From the NCBI GenBank assembly GCA_019359675.1, contig JAHHGX010000010.1:1-64000 (forward strand): a stretch of DNA of 64,000 nucleotides. The letters are read 5' to 3'. Positions 52,978 to 61,964 of this stretch are shown here, one piece after another. The notes under the pieces are model-generated. The model searched no databases and was not told where the DNA came from. It saw only the letters and a program-made list of their open reading frames with translations. The stretch comes from Calothrix sp. FI2-JRJ7. GTDB taxonomy: Bacteria > Cyanobacteriota > Cyanobacteriia > Cyanobacteriales > Nostocaceae. Numbering within the stretch: position 1 is the first letter of the stretch; each line of letters starts with the position of its first letter. The translations under genes and the position numbers were made by a program.

Positions 52978-53811
52978 ATGACATTACCCGCAAATTTCAA
53001 TAAGTGGAGACACTTTCTAAGTGTCGTAACACAGATTCAAAACCGTATTGTTAAAGAAGATTTTCGAGACGTTAGTGATGATGAAGAATGGCAGCCAACT
53101 ATCGGGACTCCTAGAGCTTCATTACGTACTGCTTGTACTATTCAGGCAACCGATTCTCAGCCAATGGTTATTTTAAAATTGGTTTTGTATTACATAATTT
53201 TGCGTAAAGCGCAGGATTTACAAATACCTTACTACGGGATACCAGCAGGTGCGCTACAGGCACAGCGTAAATTTAGACCCCAAGTAACGCTTTACTTTTT
53301 ACAAAGTGCTTTGACTGTTGGTAAAAACGAAACGCCTGTAACGGGTGAAATATCATGGCGTATTATGAACGAAACAAGCGAAAGTTTAACTAAATCAGAA
53401 GTTGAACGCATTGCCAACTTAGTCAAACTCAATTTTGGTGGTACTACACCTTTTACTTGGAAAAAGGGCAAGGTACTTGTTTCTTATACAGACTGGAACC
53501 AGGGCTTACAACTACAGCTATTGTGCAGGACAGATGAAGAAGGGGAACGTGTTATACGCGAAGTACTTAAGGTACACGGAGCATCATTCATTAGTAAAAA
53601 AATGAACGTAGTAACAAACGCCGACCCCACCGATAAATACCCCACAACACCGGGTAACGAAGTAATTCTAGGAGAAACTATCAAGCAACAGCGAGAACGT
53701 CCGAATGAGGACGTAATTTTTCAGTATGCGACCTTAACCCTACACGGTCGCCCACGTCCCGTACATTTGTACGACAGAACCCTAAGATTGTCTGATTGCG
53801 TTGTGCGCTAA
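52978..53811 (+). CDS. Hypothetical structural-block protein, 277 residues (copy 2)
   Basis: Identical in translation to 37585-38418; the strong hairpin follows at 53814-53860. Confidence 0.6.
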   Translation: MTLPANFNKWRHFLSVVTQIQNRIVKEDFRDVSDDEEWQPTIGTPRASLRTACTIQATDSQPMVILKLVLYYIILRKAQDLQIPYYGIPAGALQAQRKFRPQVTLYFLQSALTVGKNETPVTGEISWRIMNETSESLTKSEVERIANLVKLNFGGTTPFTWKKGKVLVSYTDWNQGLQLQLLCRTDEEGERVIREVLKVHGASFISKKMNVVTNADPTDKYPTTPGNEVILGETIKQQRERPNEDVIFQYATLTLHGRPRPVHLYDRTLRLSDCVVR

Positions 53812-53927
53812 TACCCTAAAAATTCCTAGAAGGGTTTAACCTGTCTAGGAATTTTTGGGGCTTGCGGGAATCTGAAACCCTTTGATACAAAGGATTCAAC
53901 TACTACAACAAGCTTTTATTATTCTTC

Positions 53928-54410
53928 ATGGCAAACGAATATACTACCGTTAGTATGGATATCGGGTCAAACCGAACGGTATCCATCCAGATGAGAAAGG
54001 ATATCGCTACATACTTTGGCTTTACCGCAGCTACAACCACAGAAAATACAGTTACACGACGCCGCAAAGCCCATACTCGTGGGGTATATGGTGGTTTAGC
54101 TGATACCTCAGCAACGACAACCAACGTAGAAGCCTCTACTTGGATTGCAGTTAAAAAAGCTGCGGAGATTGGTTCTGGTAAAGCTGTTAAAGTCCCTACA
54201 AAACTTAAAAATGCCAAAGGTGGAACTCGCTACGTTACCCTCCGTTTTCCTGGTAACGCGAACGTAGCAAGTATTTCAGACTTTTTGTATACCTCAACAG
54301 TTGAAAAACGTCCCGAATTTTTCATTATGCCTAGCGGCGCCAAATATCCAGTGGTCAATATCACTGGGGACGTCAACCCAGGTGAAGGTGATACACCTCC
54401 ACCAGCTTAA
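53928..54410 (+). CDS. Candidate major coat or surface-layer protein (copy 2)
   Basis: Identical in translation to 38535-39017. Confidence 0.5.
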   Translation: MANEYTTVSMDIGSNRTVSIQMRKDIATYFGFTAATTTENTVTRRRKAHTRGVYGGLADTSATTTNVEASTWIAVKKAAEIGSGKAVKVPTKLKNAKGGTRYVTLRFPGNANVASISDFLYTSTVEKRPEFFIMPSGAKYPVVNITGDVNPGEGDTPPPA

Positions 54411-54415
54411 GCTAA

Positions 54416-54865
54416 GTGATAATTGATACTCAAAACCCCGACCTATGGGAGTCCGTGTGGTCGGGGAGTTACGAGCAGCAACCTGTACCGGGAGAGTTAA
54501 CCCGCTTTTATCCGATTGCGACTATAAACGTCCCAATATTATTAACCTCTCCGGTTATTCTTGTTAATTGCACAAGTGTTAATGCTCCCCTCAACTGGAA
54601 ATTTGCAGGTTACTTACGTCAGGTTATCCCCTCTCCCCTACTTATCGGCGCCGCGACAACCGCGAACACTCGACAAGAAAGAATTTATTTAAATCGGTTG
54701 TCACTAATTCAATTTGAGCGATTGGTTAGTACTTACCAACTGCTAATCGATATTCCTTACTGGATTATTGATGTGCAATTGAGCATTTTTGAATACGTTG
54801 GTATTGTTGCTGATACAATCCAGCGTCTGGAAACAATAGAAGCCAAAATTGACAACCTTAATTGA
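54416..54865 (+). CDS. Hypothetical protein, 149 residues (copy 2)
   Basis: Identical in translation to 39023-39472. Confidence 0.6.
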   Translation: MIIDTQNPDLWESVWSGSYEQQPVPGELTRFYPIATINVPILLTSPVILVNCTSVNAPLNWKFAGYLRQVIPSPLLIGAATTANTRQERIYLNRLSLIQFERLVSTYQLLIDIPYWIIDVQLSIFEYVGIVADTIQRLETIEAKIDNLN

Positions 54866-55064
54866 TGGTTGATGATTTTGCTTTTTCAAGATATTTAATG
54901 GCAGCATCTATATTTTTATCAAGCTCGGTACTCGCAGATTCGTCCAATGATTTGGCGTATTTTACAGATTGCCGAGCTTTGTCTAAGCTTGCTTGAACTT
55001 TATGCAGTGAATGCCAAGGCAAATAATAGTCCCATGCGGGGCTAGGGTTAAAGTCGTCTTCCAT
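54858..55064 (-). CDS. Small helical protein, opposite strand (copy 2)
   Basis: Identical in translation to 39465-39671. Confidence 0.45.
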   Translation of the reverse strand: MEDDFNPSPAWDYYLPWHSLHKVQASLDKARQSVKYAKSLDESASTELDKNIDAAIKYLEKAKSSTIN

Positions 55065-55098
55065 CTTTCCACCTATTAAATTTTATAAATATACCATC

Positions 55099-55302
55099 AT
55101 GATTGGGATTGATATAGCGGCCGCAGGCTTTGCACTTTGCGCTATTGGGATGTTCAGCAAACTTTTTGCATTTGTTCGTAAGGAAAGTAAAGACGCTGCA
55201 AGTGAACGTGCAATGTTACAAGGAGAATTGAAAATTATCAACTGGCGAATTATCCGAATTGAGCGAAACTTGGGAATCGAACAACTCCCAAGCGAAAAGT
55301 AA
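55099..55302 (+). CDS. Holin-like small membrane protein (copy 2)
   Basis: Identical in translation to 39706-39909. Confidence 0.5.
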   Translation: MIGIDIAAAGFALCAIGMFSKLFAFVRKESKDAASERAMLQGELKIINWRIIRIERNLGIEQLPSEK

Positions 55303-55375
55303 CTACATGTCCAAATGTCCAAAATCAAAGACGTAGCCATTATAGCTACGTCTTTGTGTTGTTTAAACAAAGTCT

Positions 55376-55487
55376 GTTTCAATCCCTTACAGGGATTCGT
55401 TTGTGTTTAACCCCAAAAAGGGCTAGGGGAAAAATCTTCTTCCACCATAGAGTTTCAATCCCTAGCAGGGAGTTTTTGTGTTGCAAC
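55376..55487 (-). CRISPR. Two-repeat CRISPR-like mini-array (copy 2)
   Basis: Repeats at 55452-55487 and 55376-55411, spacer at 55412-55451, same as copy 1. Here the LE terminus abuts host DNA, so any junction promoter seen at 40118 would be absent or replaced by host sequence. Confidence 0.72.
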
Positions 55488-55510
55488 TCCCTAACTATAC
55501 CATATTGGGG

Positions 55511-55514
55511 ATTC
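55511..55514. other. Core ATTC at host/element right boundary
   Basis: Element GGGG, then ATTC, then host TTCCTAGG. The host bases TTCTTCCTA (55512-55520) are matched by a target guide of the bridge RNA. Confidence 0.9.
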
Positions 55515-55530
55515 TTCCTAGGGGATAAAA

Positions 55531-56220
55531 TTATCCAATAGGATTTACATCATCAACAAACTTAAGCATATCAGCCATTGAAAATGTACCATTAACCTGT
55601 GCAGGCAACATTGGTCTCCATTCAGGGTTACGTGCTATAAACGAACTACTATCAGCTTCTAGCAATCCAACAAACACCTCAGCCAAAATACGACTCCCAA
55701 CTTGACCTAAACGTAAACCCTTACCTTGAATTTGCGCTTCTTTAAGAATGTAATACCACAAAGGCGATTCTATATGGAAATTGTGCTTAACTGCAACGGT
55801 GCCATCTGCACCAGTAGCCATTTCAGCAGGAGATAATGGCTTAAATCTCATTAATCGAGCAATACTTTGACCCGATGGTAAGCCCATACTACGACCACGT
55901 AACAAATTTCTCACAGCTAAAGAATTTGGCGCCGGAACATTTGGTAAATTTTTGAGTGGGTCAACCAAAAATGGGTCTAATTTACGACTTGGATTAGTTG
56001 GTACATTCGGGTCAATATTAAAGAATCTTCTCCAATCGATAATCCAGTCACTAGGAAGTGGAACACTGATTTCGCCGTTTAGACCAGATTTGGCGGTAAA
56101 AGTAAATAATAATTCTAATGTTGCAGGAGTCAGTCCACCAGGAAGAGGAGTAAAAACGCGATTATAATCATAATCTGCACGTATCATGCTGTGTCCGAGA
56201 CGGAAAGCTGCAACAGAAAA
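55531..56220 (-). pseudogene. C-terminal remnant of a haem peroxidase
   Basis: The minus-strand frame reads GFSVAAFRLGHSMIRADYDY and continues for about 218 residues to FVDDVNPIG. AAFRLGHSM is the proximal-histidine motif of the animal-type haem peroxidase family, normally deep inside a protein of about 500 residues or more. Upstream the frame meets TAG at about 56221-56223, and the rest of the gene is missing, with an acetyltransferase gene in its place. The remnant lacks the distal haem pocket and should be inactive. The mobile element inserted 17 bp beyond its stop. Confidence 0.75.
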
Positions 56221-56316
56221 TCCTTTTGGGTGCTATTTATGACAATGTGGCGCCATACAAACAAAGCAAGCTTTGGCAGGCTATATTTATATAACTGTTA
56301 TTATTTTTGCGTGAAG

Positions 56317-56868
56317 ATGCAAAATCGTTATTATCTGCCTCCTGCTTTTTTTATTCGACGCGCACGTTCGAGGGACAAATGGAAGATTAAACAATTATTG
56401 CTAACGTGGAATGAGGCTAATAATATTTTGCCTATCAATTTTTACTCGTTGACACTGATTTTATTGTGTTGTGTATTCTTATGGTTCAACGCGATTGTAT
56501 TTGCACTTCTTATCTTTATATATTTATTATATGAAGTTAGATTAAAAGATTATTCAGATTTTTGGGTTATCGATTATAATGGCGCCGTAATTGGTTGTGC
56601 CGAATTACGTGTCTTTAAAAAATATTCCTTAATATTTAATCTTTGTGTGAAAAAAGAATATCGGTGTCAGAAACTAGCATCATGTATGATTCAGCATTTA
56701 ATAAAAGAAGCAAGAGAACCAATATACTTATCTTGTTTCAAAGAATTAATACCCTTTTACACTCGCTTTGGTTTTATAGTTATCCACCCAGACGCATTAC
56801 CCGAAGGCTTACAACTAGTACTAGGAGCAACACCAGGGGCGCCAGTAGTCCCCATGAAGCTAGGATAA
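56317..56868 (+). CDS. GNAT-family acetyltransferase with membrane segment
   Basis: About 183 residues from the ATG at 56317 (MQNRYYLPPAFFIRRARSRD). A hydrophobic double helix lies at about 40-75 (LTLILLCCVFLWFNAIVFAL and following). It is followed by the GNAT core: DYNGAVIGCAELRVF, LCVKKEYRCQKLASCMIQHL (acetyl-CoA loop region) and PFYTRFGFIVI. The membrane part is placed inside the domain, as in some cyanobacterial relatives. The substrate is unknown. The longer frame from 56191 overlaps the peroxidase remnant and is less likely. Confidence 0.75.
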   Translation: MQNRYYLPPAFFIRRARSRDKWKIKQLLLTWNEANNILPINFYSLTLILLCCVFLWFNAIVFALLIFIYLLYEVRLKDYSDFWVIDYNGAVIGCAELRVFKKYSLIFNLCVKKEYRCQKLASCMIQHLIKEAREPIYLSCFKELIPFYTRFGFIVIHPDALPEGLQLVLGATPGAPVVPMKLG

Positions 56869-56895
56869 CCCCCAAACACCTTCGTAATAACCACT

Positions 56896-57549
56896 TCAGT
56901 GCTTCCCTTCATACTCTCCCCCCCTCAACCAACACATAAAACCATACACAGCCAAAAACAACAAAATCACATAAAGCAAAGCAACAAACTTAACCCCCTT
57001 AACATAATAAAGCCAAACCCCAACACCATCCACAATTATCCAATAAAACCAGCTTTCCAACCTCTTAAGCGCCATTAACCACATAGCAGAAAAACTCATA
57101 ATAGTAGTAAGCGCATCCAAAAAAGGAAAAGAAGCTTTCTCAGGAAACAAAGCAGGAACCAACAAATGCACTCGACTCATCAAAGCACCAAATGCAAATG
57201 CAACTCCCACCGTTATCGCAGCAACTAAAACAATTCGGCGCCACTCACTATATTTAATCCTCAAAACTTTACCAGTATCTTTCAAAGGCGTACTCCAACG
57301 CCACCACCCATACACACTAACAATAATAAAATACAACTGCTCCAACATATCCGAATACAACCGGATTTGAAAGAAAAGCACCATATATAAAATCGAACTG
57401 ACAATCCCAACAGGCCAATTCAGCATCTTTTGTTTAGCAACAAGCCAAGTTGCCCACAAATATAAAATTGTTCCAATAAACTCAATATAGCTCATTGGAT
57501 ACCCAATCACCTCAAAGGCAATATTATTAATACTCCAAAAATCTAGCAT
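56896..57549 (-). CDS. pnuC: Nicotinamide riboside transporter PnuC
   Basis: The 217-residue membrane protein has about seven helices. PnuC hallmarks are GWWRWSTPL in the middle and WFYWIIVDGVGVWLYYVKG near the end, with LYLWATWLVAKQKMLNWPVG near the start. It takes up nicotinamide riboside by facilitated diffusion. The upstream gene on the same strand encodes NadR, which traps the substrate by phosphorylation, so the two form a salvage operon for NAD. Confidence 0.93.
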   Translation of the reverse strand: MLDFWSINNIAFEVIGYPMSYIEFIGTILYLWATWLVAKQKMLNWPVGIVSSILYMVLFFQIRLYSDMLEQLYFIIVSVYGWWRWSTPLKDTGKVLRIKYSEWRRIVLVAAITVGVAFAFGALMSRVHLLVPALFPEKASFPFLDALTTIMSFSAMWLMALKRLESWFYWIIVDGVGVWLYYVKGVKFVALLYVILLFLAVYGFMCWLRGGEYEGKH

Positions 57550-57561
57550 TTAATCTAATAT

Positions 57562-58572
57562 TTATATATAATCAACTATATTACTGTACTTTCTATATTG
57601 ACCCAATACATTTTTAACATACTGAACGCGCTCATCAAGATTCCCACATAAACGAAAAAATGGAATTTTCCTAATAATCAACTCACTCTCAATTTGTCTT
57701 TGAAATATTTTGCGGTTTGCCTCTCCTGAACGGTCATAAGTATCATCATACGGAATATCATCCGAACAAACAAACACCAAATCATAACGTGATGCCGATT
57801 CAATAGCAAGTTGCACCAACTCCGGCGCCGCTGCATTATGGTAATATAACGAAAAATGATAAGTAGTTAGTGCATTTGTATCTGTAAATAAAAATTGATT
57901 CGCTCGACGTAATAAAGCTTCTTCTCGTTCTAAATGACCTTGTGCAATCTCTACCAATTGCATCAACGAAAGTCTTCTATTAACTTGATGCTCTTCCCAA
58001 TACTCGCGTCCATACTCCGGCATCCACACAGTATTATACTCTTGAGCTAACTGTGATGCAATCGTTGTTTTGCCAGTTGAAGGGGCGCCAAGAAAAACTA
58101 CATTAGTAATCAAATCACGGTATACTAAAGGATGTAAATAAGAACGACATGCATAAGCATTTTCTCTGATTTGAGTAGCCGAAATAGGCACAGTATTACG
58201 CTCACAATCTACAAGTCTATTTATGGCGCCAAGCGCTTCACTAACATGCTCACCGTAAAATTCGCTACTATAAAAATGTGTAATTTTGCGACCTGCTAAC
58301 TGCTTGATAATATAATCTTCGTGCATTTTCTTAATTTCAGGAGTGAGTCCAATTTCACTTGGCCCATCCCAAGCTTCAATCACCTCAACACTAGGATAAA
58401 TAGAACGTAACCAATTAGCACGAACAGCAAGAGGAATATTAGTAACTTCAGGAGAATCATAAATCATTACAACTACCTCATCCATTTCTAAAATGGCAGT
58501 CTCAATGACAAACTGATGTCCCTTATGAAGAGGAGCATATTTACCTAGTGTTAACCCACATCGACTGTTCAT
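57562..58572 (-). CDS. nadR: NadR-type NMN adenylyltransferase / ribosylnicotinamide kinase
   Basis: The 336-residue protein has two domains. The N-terminal nucleotidyltransferase (about 1-150) has LGKYAPLHKGHQ with the HxGH site, and ISATQIREN near its end. The C-terminal kinase (about 155-330) has Walker A LGAPSTGKTT (about 160-169). It converts nicotinamide riboside to NMN and on to NAD. The DNA-binding domain of enteric NadR is absent, so it is an enzyme only. The gene lies 12 bp upstream of pnuC. Confidence 0.93.
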   Translation of the reverse strand: MNSRCGLTLGKYAPLHKGHQFVIETAILEMDEVVVMIYDSPEVTNIPLAVRANWLRSIYPSVEVIEAWDGPSEIGLTPEIKKMHEDYIIKQLAGRKITHFYSSEFYGEHVSEALGAINRLVDCERNTVPISATQIRENAYACRSYLHPLVYRDLITNVVFLGAPSTGKTTIASQLAQEYNTVWMPEYGREYWEEHQVNRRLSLMQLVEIAQGHLEREEALLRRANQFLFTDTNALTTYHFSLYYHNAAAPELVQLAIESASRYDLVFVCSDDIPYDDTYDRSGEANRKIFQRQIESELIIRKIPFFRLCGNLDERVQYVKNVLGQYRKYSNIVDYI

Positions 58573-58607
58573 CGGTATATTATTAAACTACTTATATACT
58601 AAACATC

Positions 58608-59450
58608 ATGCCAGAAATCACGCGACGCGTTCACGGAGTGTCCCGCAGGGAATTTATTGCAACAGCTACCCTCGCTACAGGTTTTGCGCTCGCAGTGCAA
58701 CCTATTTCAGCCAAAGTTATTACTACCAATACAAAAGGACTAATAGCAGGCGCCGTAAAAATTCCTGTTACAGATGGAGAAATACCAGCTTACCGCGCAC
58801 AACCCAGTAAAGGTACAAATTTTCCTATAGTTTTAGTAATTCAAGAAATCTTTGGTGTTCATGAGCATATTCAAGATGTAACTCGTCGCTTTGCAAAATT
58901 AGGATATCTTGCCATAGCTCCAGAACTATTTATACGTCAAGGTGATGTATCTAAGTTGAGTAGTATCGAAGAAATTCGTCCAATAGTTGCTAAAGTTCCA
59001 GATGCTCAAGTATTATCTGACCTTGATGCGATTGTCAACTGGGCAGTAAAATCTTCTAAGGGAAATGCTTCAAGATTAGGAATTACAGGTTTTTGTTGGG
59101 GTGGTAGAATAACATGGTTATATGCTGCACATAATCCGAAAGTTAAAGCTGGAGTTGCATGGTATGGGCGCCTGGTAGGAGACAAAACAGAGATTACACC
59201 ACAACATCCCCTTGATATAGCATCCACATTAACTGTTCCGGTTTTAGGATTATATGGTGGTAAAGATACGGGTATTCCATTAAACACAGTCGAGCAAATG
59301 CGCGCACAGTTGAATAATAAATCTAAAATAATTGTTTATCCTGATGCACCACACGCCTTTTTTGCTGATTATCGCCCATCATATCGTGAGAAGGAGGCAA
59401 AAAATGGTTGGAGACAGCTTCAAAAATGGTTTAAACAAAATGGGTTATGA
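58608..59450 (+). CDS. Tat-exported dienelactone hydrolase family protein
   Basis: The 280-residue protein begins with a twin-arginine signal ([19 protein letters not shown]), so it is exported folded. The alpha/beta-hydrolase domain has the nucleophile cysteine in TGFCWGGR (about 163), an acid after [12 protein letters not shown] and the histidine in [11 protein letters not shown] (about 249). Family members hydrolyse dienelactone or related esters. The periplasmic location suggests action on external aromatic breakdown products. A DOPA-dioxygenase-like gene converges on its 3' end with a six-base overlap. Confidence 0.88.
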   Translation: MPEITRRVHGVSRREFIATATLATGFALAVQPISAKVITTNTKGLIAGAVKIPVTDGEIPAYRAQPSKGTNFPIVLVIQEIFGVHEHIQDVTRRFAKLGYLAIAPELFIRQGDVSKLSSIEEIRPIVAKVPDAQVLSDLDAIVNWAVKSSKGNASRLGITGFCWGGRITWLYAAHNPKVKAGVAWYGRLVGDKTEITPQHPLDIASTLTVPVLGLYGGKDTGIPLNTVEQMRAQLNNKSKIIVYPDAPHAFFADYRPSYREKEAKNGWRQLQKWFKQNGL

Positions 59451-59795
59451 ACTAATTCGTCGAAGAAACTCGACATTTAACTCTAACTTATTCCCCAACC
59501 ACAAAGCATGTTTCATGTGGTCTGCGACATCATCACCTGTGCTTGGATGAACGAGTATATCTAAATTTTCTCGGTTTAACATTAACCAAGGAACAACTTG
59601 AGCAAACTGTTCACATGCAAAGGCAACTTGATACATTGACTTTGGATGTGGACCAATCGGTTTCTCGTGCCAACGTCCTAATGTTACCTCAAAATTGGCG
59701 CCTAACCCTTCACGTACACGTGCTGCTGCATCATGAGTTTCGGGGTCAAAGTAAACATGTGCGTGAAAACCAGTAATTTCCATAATTTTTTTCAT
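59445..59795 (-). CDS. DOPA 4,5-dioxygenase-like protein
   Basis: 116 residues with the family pattern [14 protein letters not shown] at the start, [18 protein letters not shown] in the middle and [16 protein letters not shown] near the end; the histidines are likely metal ligands. The family cleaves catechol rings such as DOPA. Two possible starts lie close together (59795 and 59783). It is convergent with the dienelactone hydrolase gene; the two could act on related compounds. Confidence 0.85.
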   Translation of the reverse strand: MKKIMEITGFHAHVYFDPETHDAAARVREGLGANFEVTLGRWHEKPIGPHPKSMYQVAFACEQFAQVVPWLMLNRENLDILVHPSTGDDVADHMKHALWLGNKLELNVEFLRRISS

Positions 59796-59866
59796 GATTT
59801 TTGCTTATGCTATCCTATAAATAAGAGTTACGCGATTAGAATGGCACTTATTTAATGTATTAATGG

Positions 59867-60190
59867 ATTAATGGTGCGTGAAAGCACTTGATTTTGCGCT
59901 ACATTCATTGATTGTAATAGCTTTCACGCACCCTACCAATTTTATTGGCGGCGATTACCGCGATTGTAAACAACATTCAACCGTCGGGTGGAATTGTCAC
60001 ATTGCTAAGGCGCCTATAAAATAAAGGCGAATGTACCCGATGTGGAATGTAGAGTTAGTATTAATGGTGCGTGAAAGCACTTCGATTTTGCGTTACATTG
60101 ATTGATTGTAAACAACATTCAACCGTAGGGTGCGTGACGCTACAAGTCTTATCGCTACGTTGAAATTTGTTTGTAGCGTCACGCACCAGC
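59867..60190. repeat. Cluster of GGTGCGTGA-family hairpins
   Basis: Three hairpin units lie close together. 59870-59934 has GGTGCGTGAAAGC / GCTTTCACGCACC arms. 60064-60110 is a partial related unit. 60128-60187 has GGTGCGTGACGCTAC / GTAGCGTCACGCACC arms. Segments such as AAACAACATTCAACCGT occur twice (59966 and 60108). The last unit interrupts the SMI1-like gene. The rest of 59796-60060 holds nothing else. Confidence 0.8.
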
Positions 60191-60372
60191 ATTCTACCGT
60201 TTTTCCACTGGTATAGCTCTCGAATATCTTGAGGTAATTGTAAAGGCAAATCTTCTAGAAGTTCGTTGATTTCTGCTTCAGTTAAACCTGGTTGTAAAAG
60301 TGCAACGTGAGATGGATAATTTTTTTGTAGCCAACTTAGTATTTTATCTAATGCATTTGTTAAGTCTGACAT
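60188..60372 (-). pseudogene. SMI1/KNR4-domain gene cut short by a hairpin repeat
   Basis: The first ~60 residues (LDKILSWLQKNYPSHVALLQ; LTEAEINELLEDLPLQLPQD; IRELYQWKNG) match the N-terminal half of an SMI1/KNR4 domain, a fold often used for immunity proteins. Right after YQWKNGRM the reading runs into the GGTGCGTGACGC hairpin, and the rest of the frame (to 60061) is repeat-derived. The second half of the domain is missing from the window. Confidence 0.7.
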
Positions 60373-60397
60373 ACAAGTTTTTATTTCAATTTACAAT

Positions 60398-60475
60398 AAT
60401 GTCATGCTGAACGTAGTGAAGCATCTAAAAAACTTGAAAGTTAAAGAGATTCTTCGCTGCGCTCAGAATGACAGT
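60398..60475. repeat. Dispersed hairpin repeat (GCGAAGAATCT family)
   Basis: TGTCATGCTGAACG and CGCTCAGAATGACA form the arms around AAGCATCT and AGATTCTTCGC. It is the same family as the repeat at about 4617-4695. Confidence 0.75.
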
Positions 60476-60497
60476 TTACTCAATATGACAGTTTATA

Positions 60498-61793
60498 TTA
60501 AATTCCTAGTCTTTGATATACCTCATCTAGATGTTGAAGGTGGTGCTGTGGGTTAAAACAAGCTTCAATTTCTTGTGGTGATAGTTTTTCCTTTACCCGT
60601 GCGTCTTGAGTAATTAAATCACGGAAGTTACCGTCAAGTTTATTCCATGCGGTATGGGCATTTTCTTGCACTATTTTATATGCTTCTTCGCGTCGTACTC
60701 CTTTTTCTACTAATGTCAGCATGACTCTTTGACTAAATACAACACCCCCGTAACAATTCATGTTTCTGGCCATGTTTTCGGGATACACGAGTAAGTTCTT
60801 TACTAACTCGGTCATTTCCACAAGCATAAAATGCGTTATTATACACGCATCTGGTAACATGACTCGTTCTACAGAACTGTGGGATATATCACGTTCGTGC
60901 CAAAGTGCAACGTTTTCTACTGCTGCTACTGCATAACTACGAACCATTCGTGCCATTCCTGTTAAACGTTCTGAGCGAATAGGGTTACGTTTATGTGGCA
61001 TCGCTGAAGAACCTTTTTGTCCTTTAGAAAAATATTCTTCGACTTCGAGGACATCGGTTTTTTGCAAGTTACGAATTTCTACTGCAAATCTTTCAATAGA
61101 TGCTGCTAGTAATGCTAGTTGCTGTACGTACTCAGCATGTATATCTCGCGATACTACTTGTGTTGATGCTGCATCTGGTCGAAGTCCCAATGACTCACAT
61201 GCTAATGCTTCTACACGCGGTTCTATATTCGCATACGTACCAACGGCGCCAGATATTTTACCAACGGCGATATTTTTGCGGACGCTTTGTAAACGCTCTT
61301 GGTTACGTAGTGCTTCTGCTAACCATCCCGCTAGTTTGAAACCAAATGTCATCGGTTCGGCGTGGATTCCATGCGAACGTCCTATCATTACTGTATAACG
61401 GTGTTCGCCCGCACGTTTACGAATTGCTTCAATTAAATCCTCTAGGCGCCGTAATATTAAATCTAAACTCGCCACCATTTGTACTGCTAATGCTGTGTCC
61501 AGTACATCGGAACTTGTCATGCCGAGGTGGATGTAGCGTCCAGCATCACCAACATATTCGTTAACATTGGTTAAAAAAGCAATCACATCGTGGCGGACTT
61601 CTGCTTCAATTTCGAGGATGCGTTCGGGGTCAAAATTAGCTTTTGCTTTAATTTCGGCAACTGCCTCACGCGGGATATAACCCAACTGAGCTTGTGCTTC
61701 ACAAACGGCAATTTCTACCTGTAGCCAAGTTTGAAACTTGTAGGCATCAGTCCAAAGCGCGCCCATTTCGGGCAAAGTATAACGTTCAATCAC
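60498..61793 (-). CDS. purB: Adenylosuccinate lyase
   Basis: A 431-residue fumarase/aspartase-superfamily lyase. Key parts: LPEMGALWTDAYKFQTWLQVE near the start, TSSDVLDTALA (about 90-100), RSHGIHAEPMTFG with the catalytic histidine (about 140), and the signature GSSAMPHKRNP (about 261-270) with the mobile catalytic serine. It removes fumarate from SAICAR and adenylosuccinate in purine synthesis. Length and motifs are normal. Confidence 0.97.
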   Translation of the reverse strand: MIERYTLPEMGALWTDAYKFQTWLQVEIAVCEAQAQLGYIPREAVAEIKAKANFDPERILEIEAEVRHDVIAFLTNVNEYVGDAGRYIHLGMTSSDVLDTALAVQMVASLDLILRRLEDLIEAIRKRAGEHRYTVMIGRSHGIHAEPMTFGFKLAGWLAEALRNQERLQSVRKNIAVGKISGAVGTYANIEPRVEALACESLGLRPDAASTQVVSRDIHAEYVQQLALLAASIERFAVEIRNLQKTDVLEVEEYFSKGQKGSSAMPHKRNPIRSERLTGMARMVRSYAVAAVENVALWHERDISHSSVERVMLPDACIITHFMLVEMTELVKNLLVYPENMARNMNCYGGVVFSQRVMLTLVEKGVRREEAYKIVQENAHTAWNKLDGNFRDLITQDARVKEKLSPQEIEACFNPQHHLQHLDEVYQRLGI

Positions 61794-61837
61794 GGTCCGC
61801 CATTGATTACAACGTTATATTTTACCACAGAGGCACA

Positions 61838-61866
61838 GTACAGACGCGATTCCGGAGCGTCTGTAC
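61838..61866. repeat. GTACAGACGC hairpin
   Basis: Arms GTACAGACGC and GCGTCTGTAC over a 9-base loop. A related sequence lies at about 1828-1858. Confidence 0.75.
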
Positions 61867-61964
61867 AAAGATTTAGTTTCAAAATGTACAGATTTTATAG
61901 TTAATCGTTTCTAACATTACGACCAATAATGAATCCACTATATTAACGCTTCATCAATTGGTGT

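Larger units (their letters stand above)
40118..55510 (-). mobile_element. 15,393-bp phage-like element, copy 2 in direct tandem
   Basis: Every gene of copy 1 recurs at +15,393 with identical translation, and I saw no base difference in the stretches I compared. The copy ends with GGGG at 55510, followed by ATTC and host sequence TTCCTAGG. The lack of divergence means the duplication is very recent or is kept uniform by recombination; a collapsed or expanded repeat in the assembly is also possible. Confidence 0.92.

Noticed and set aside
24725-55514. tRNA or tmRNA attachment site
   Set aside because: No tRNA-like sequence flanks the element, and the shared core is only four bases.
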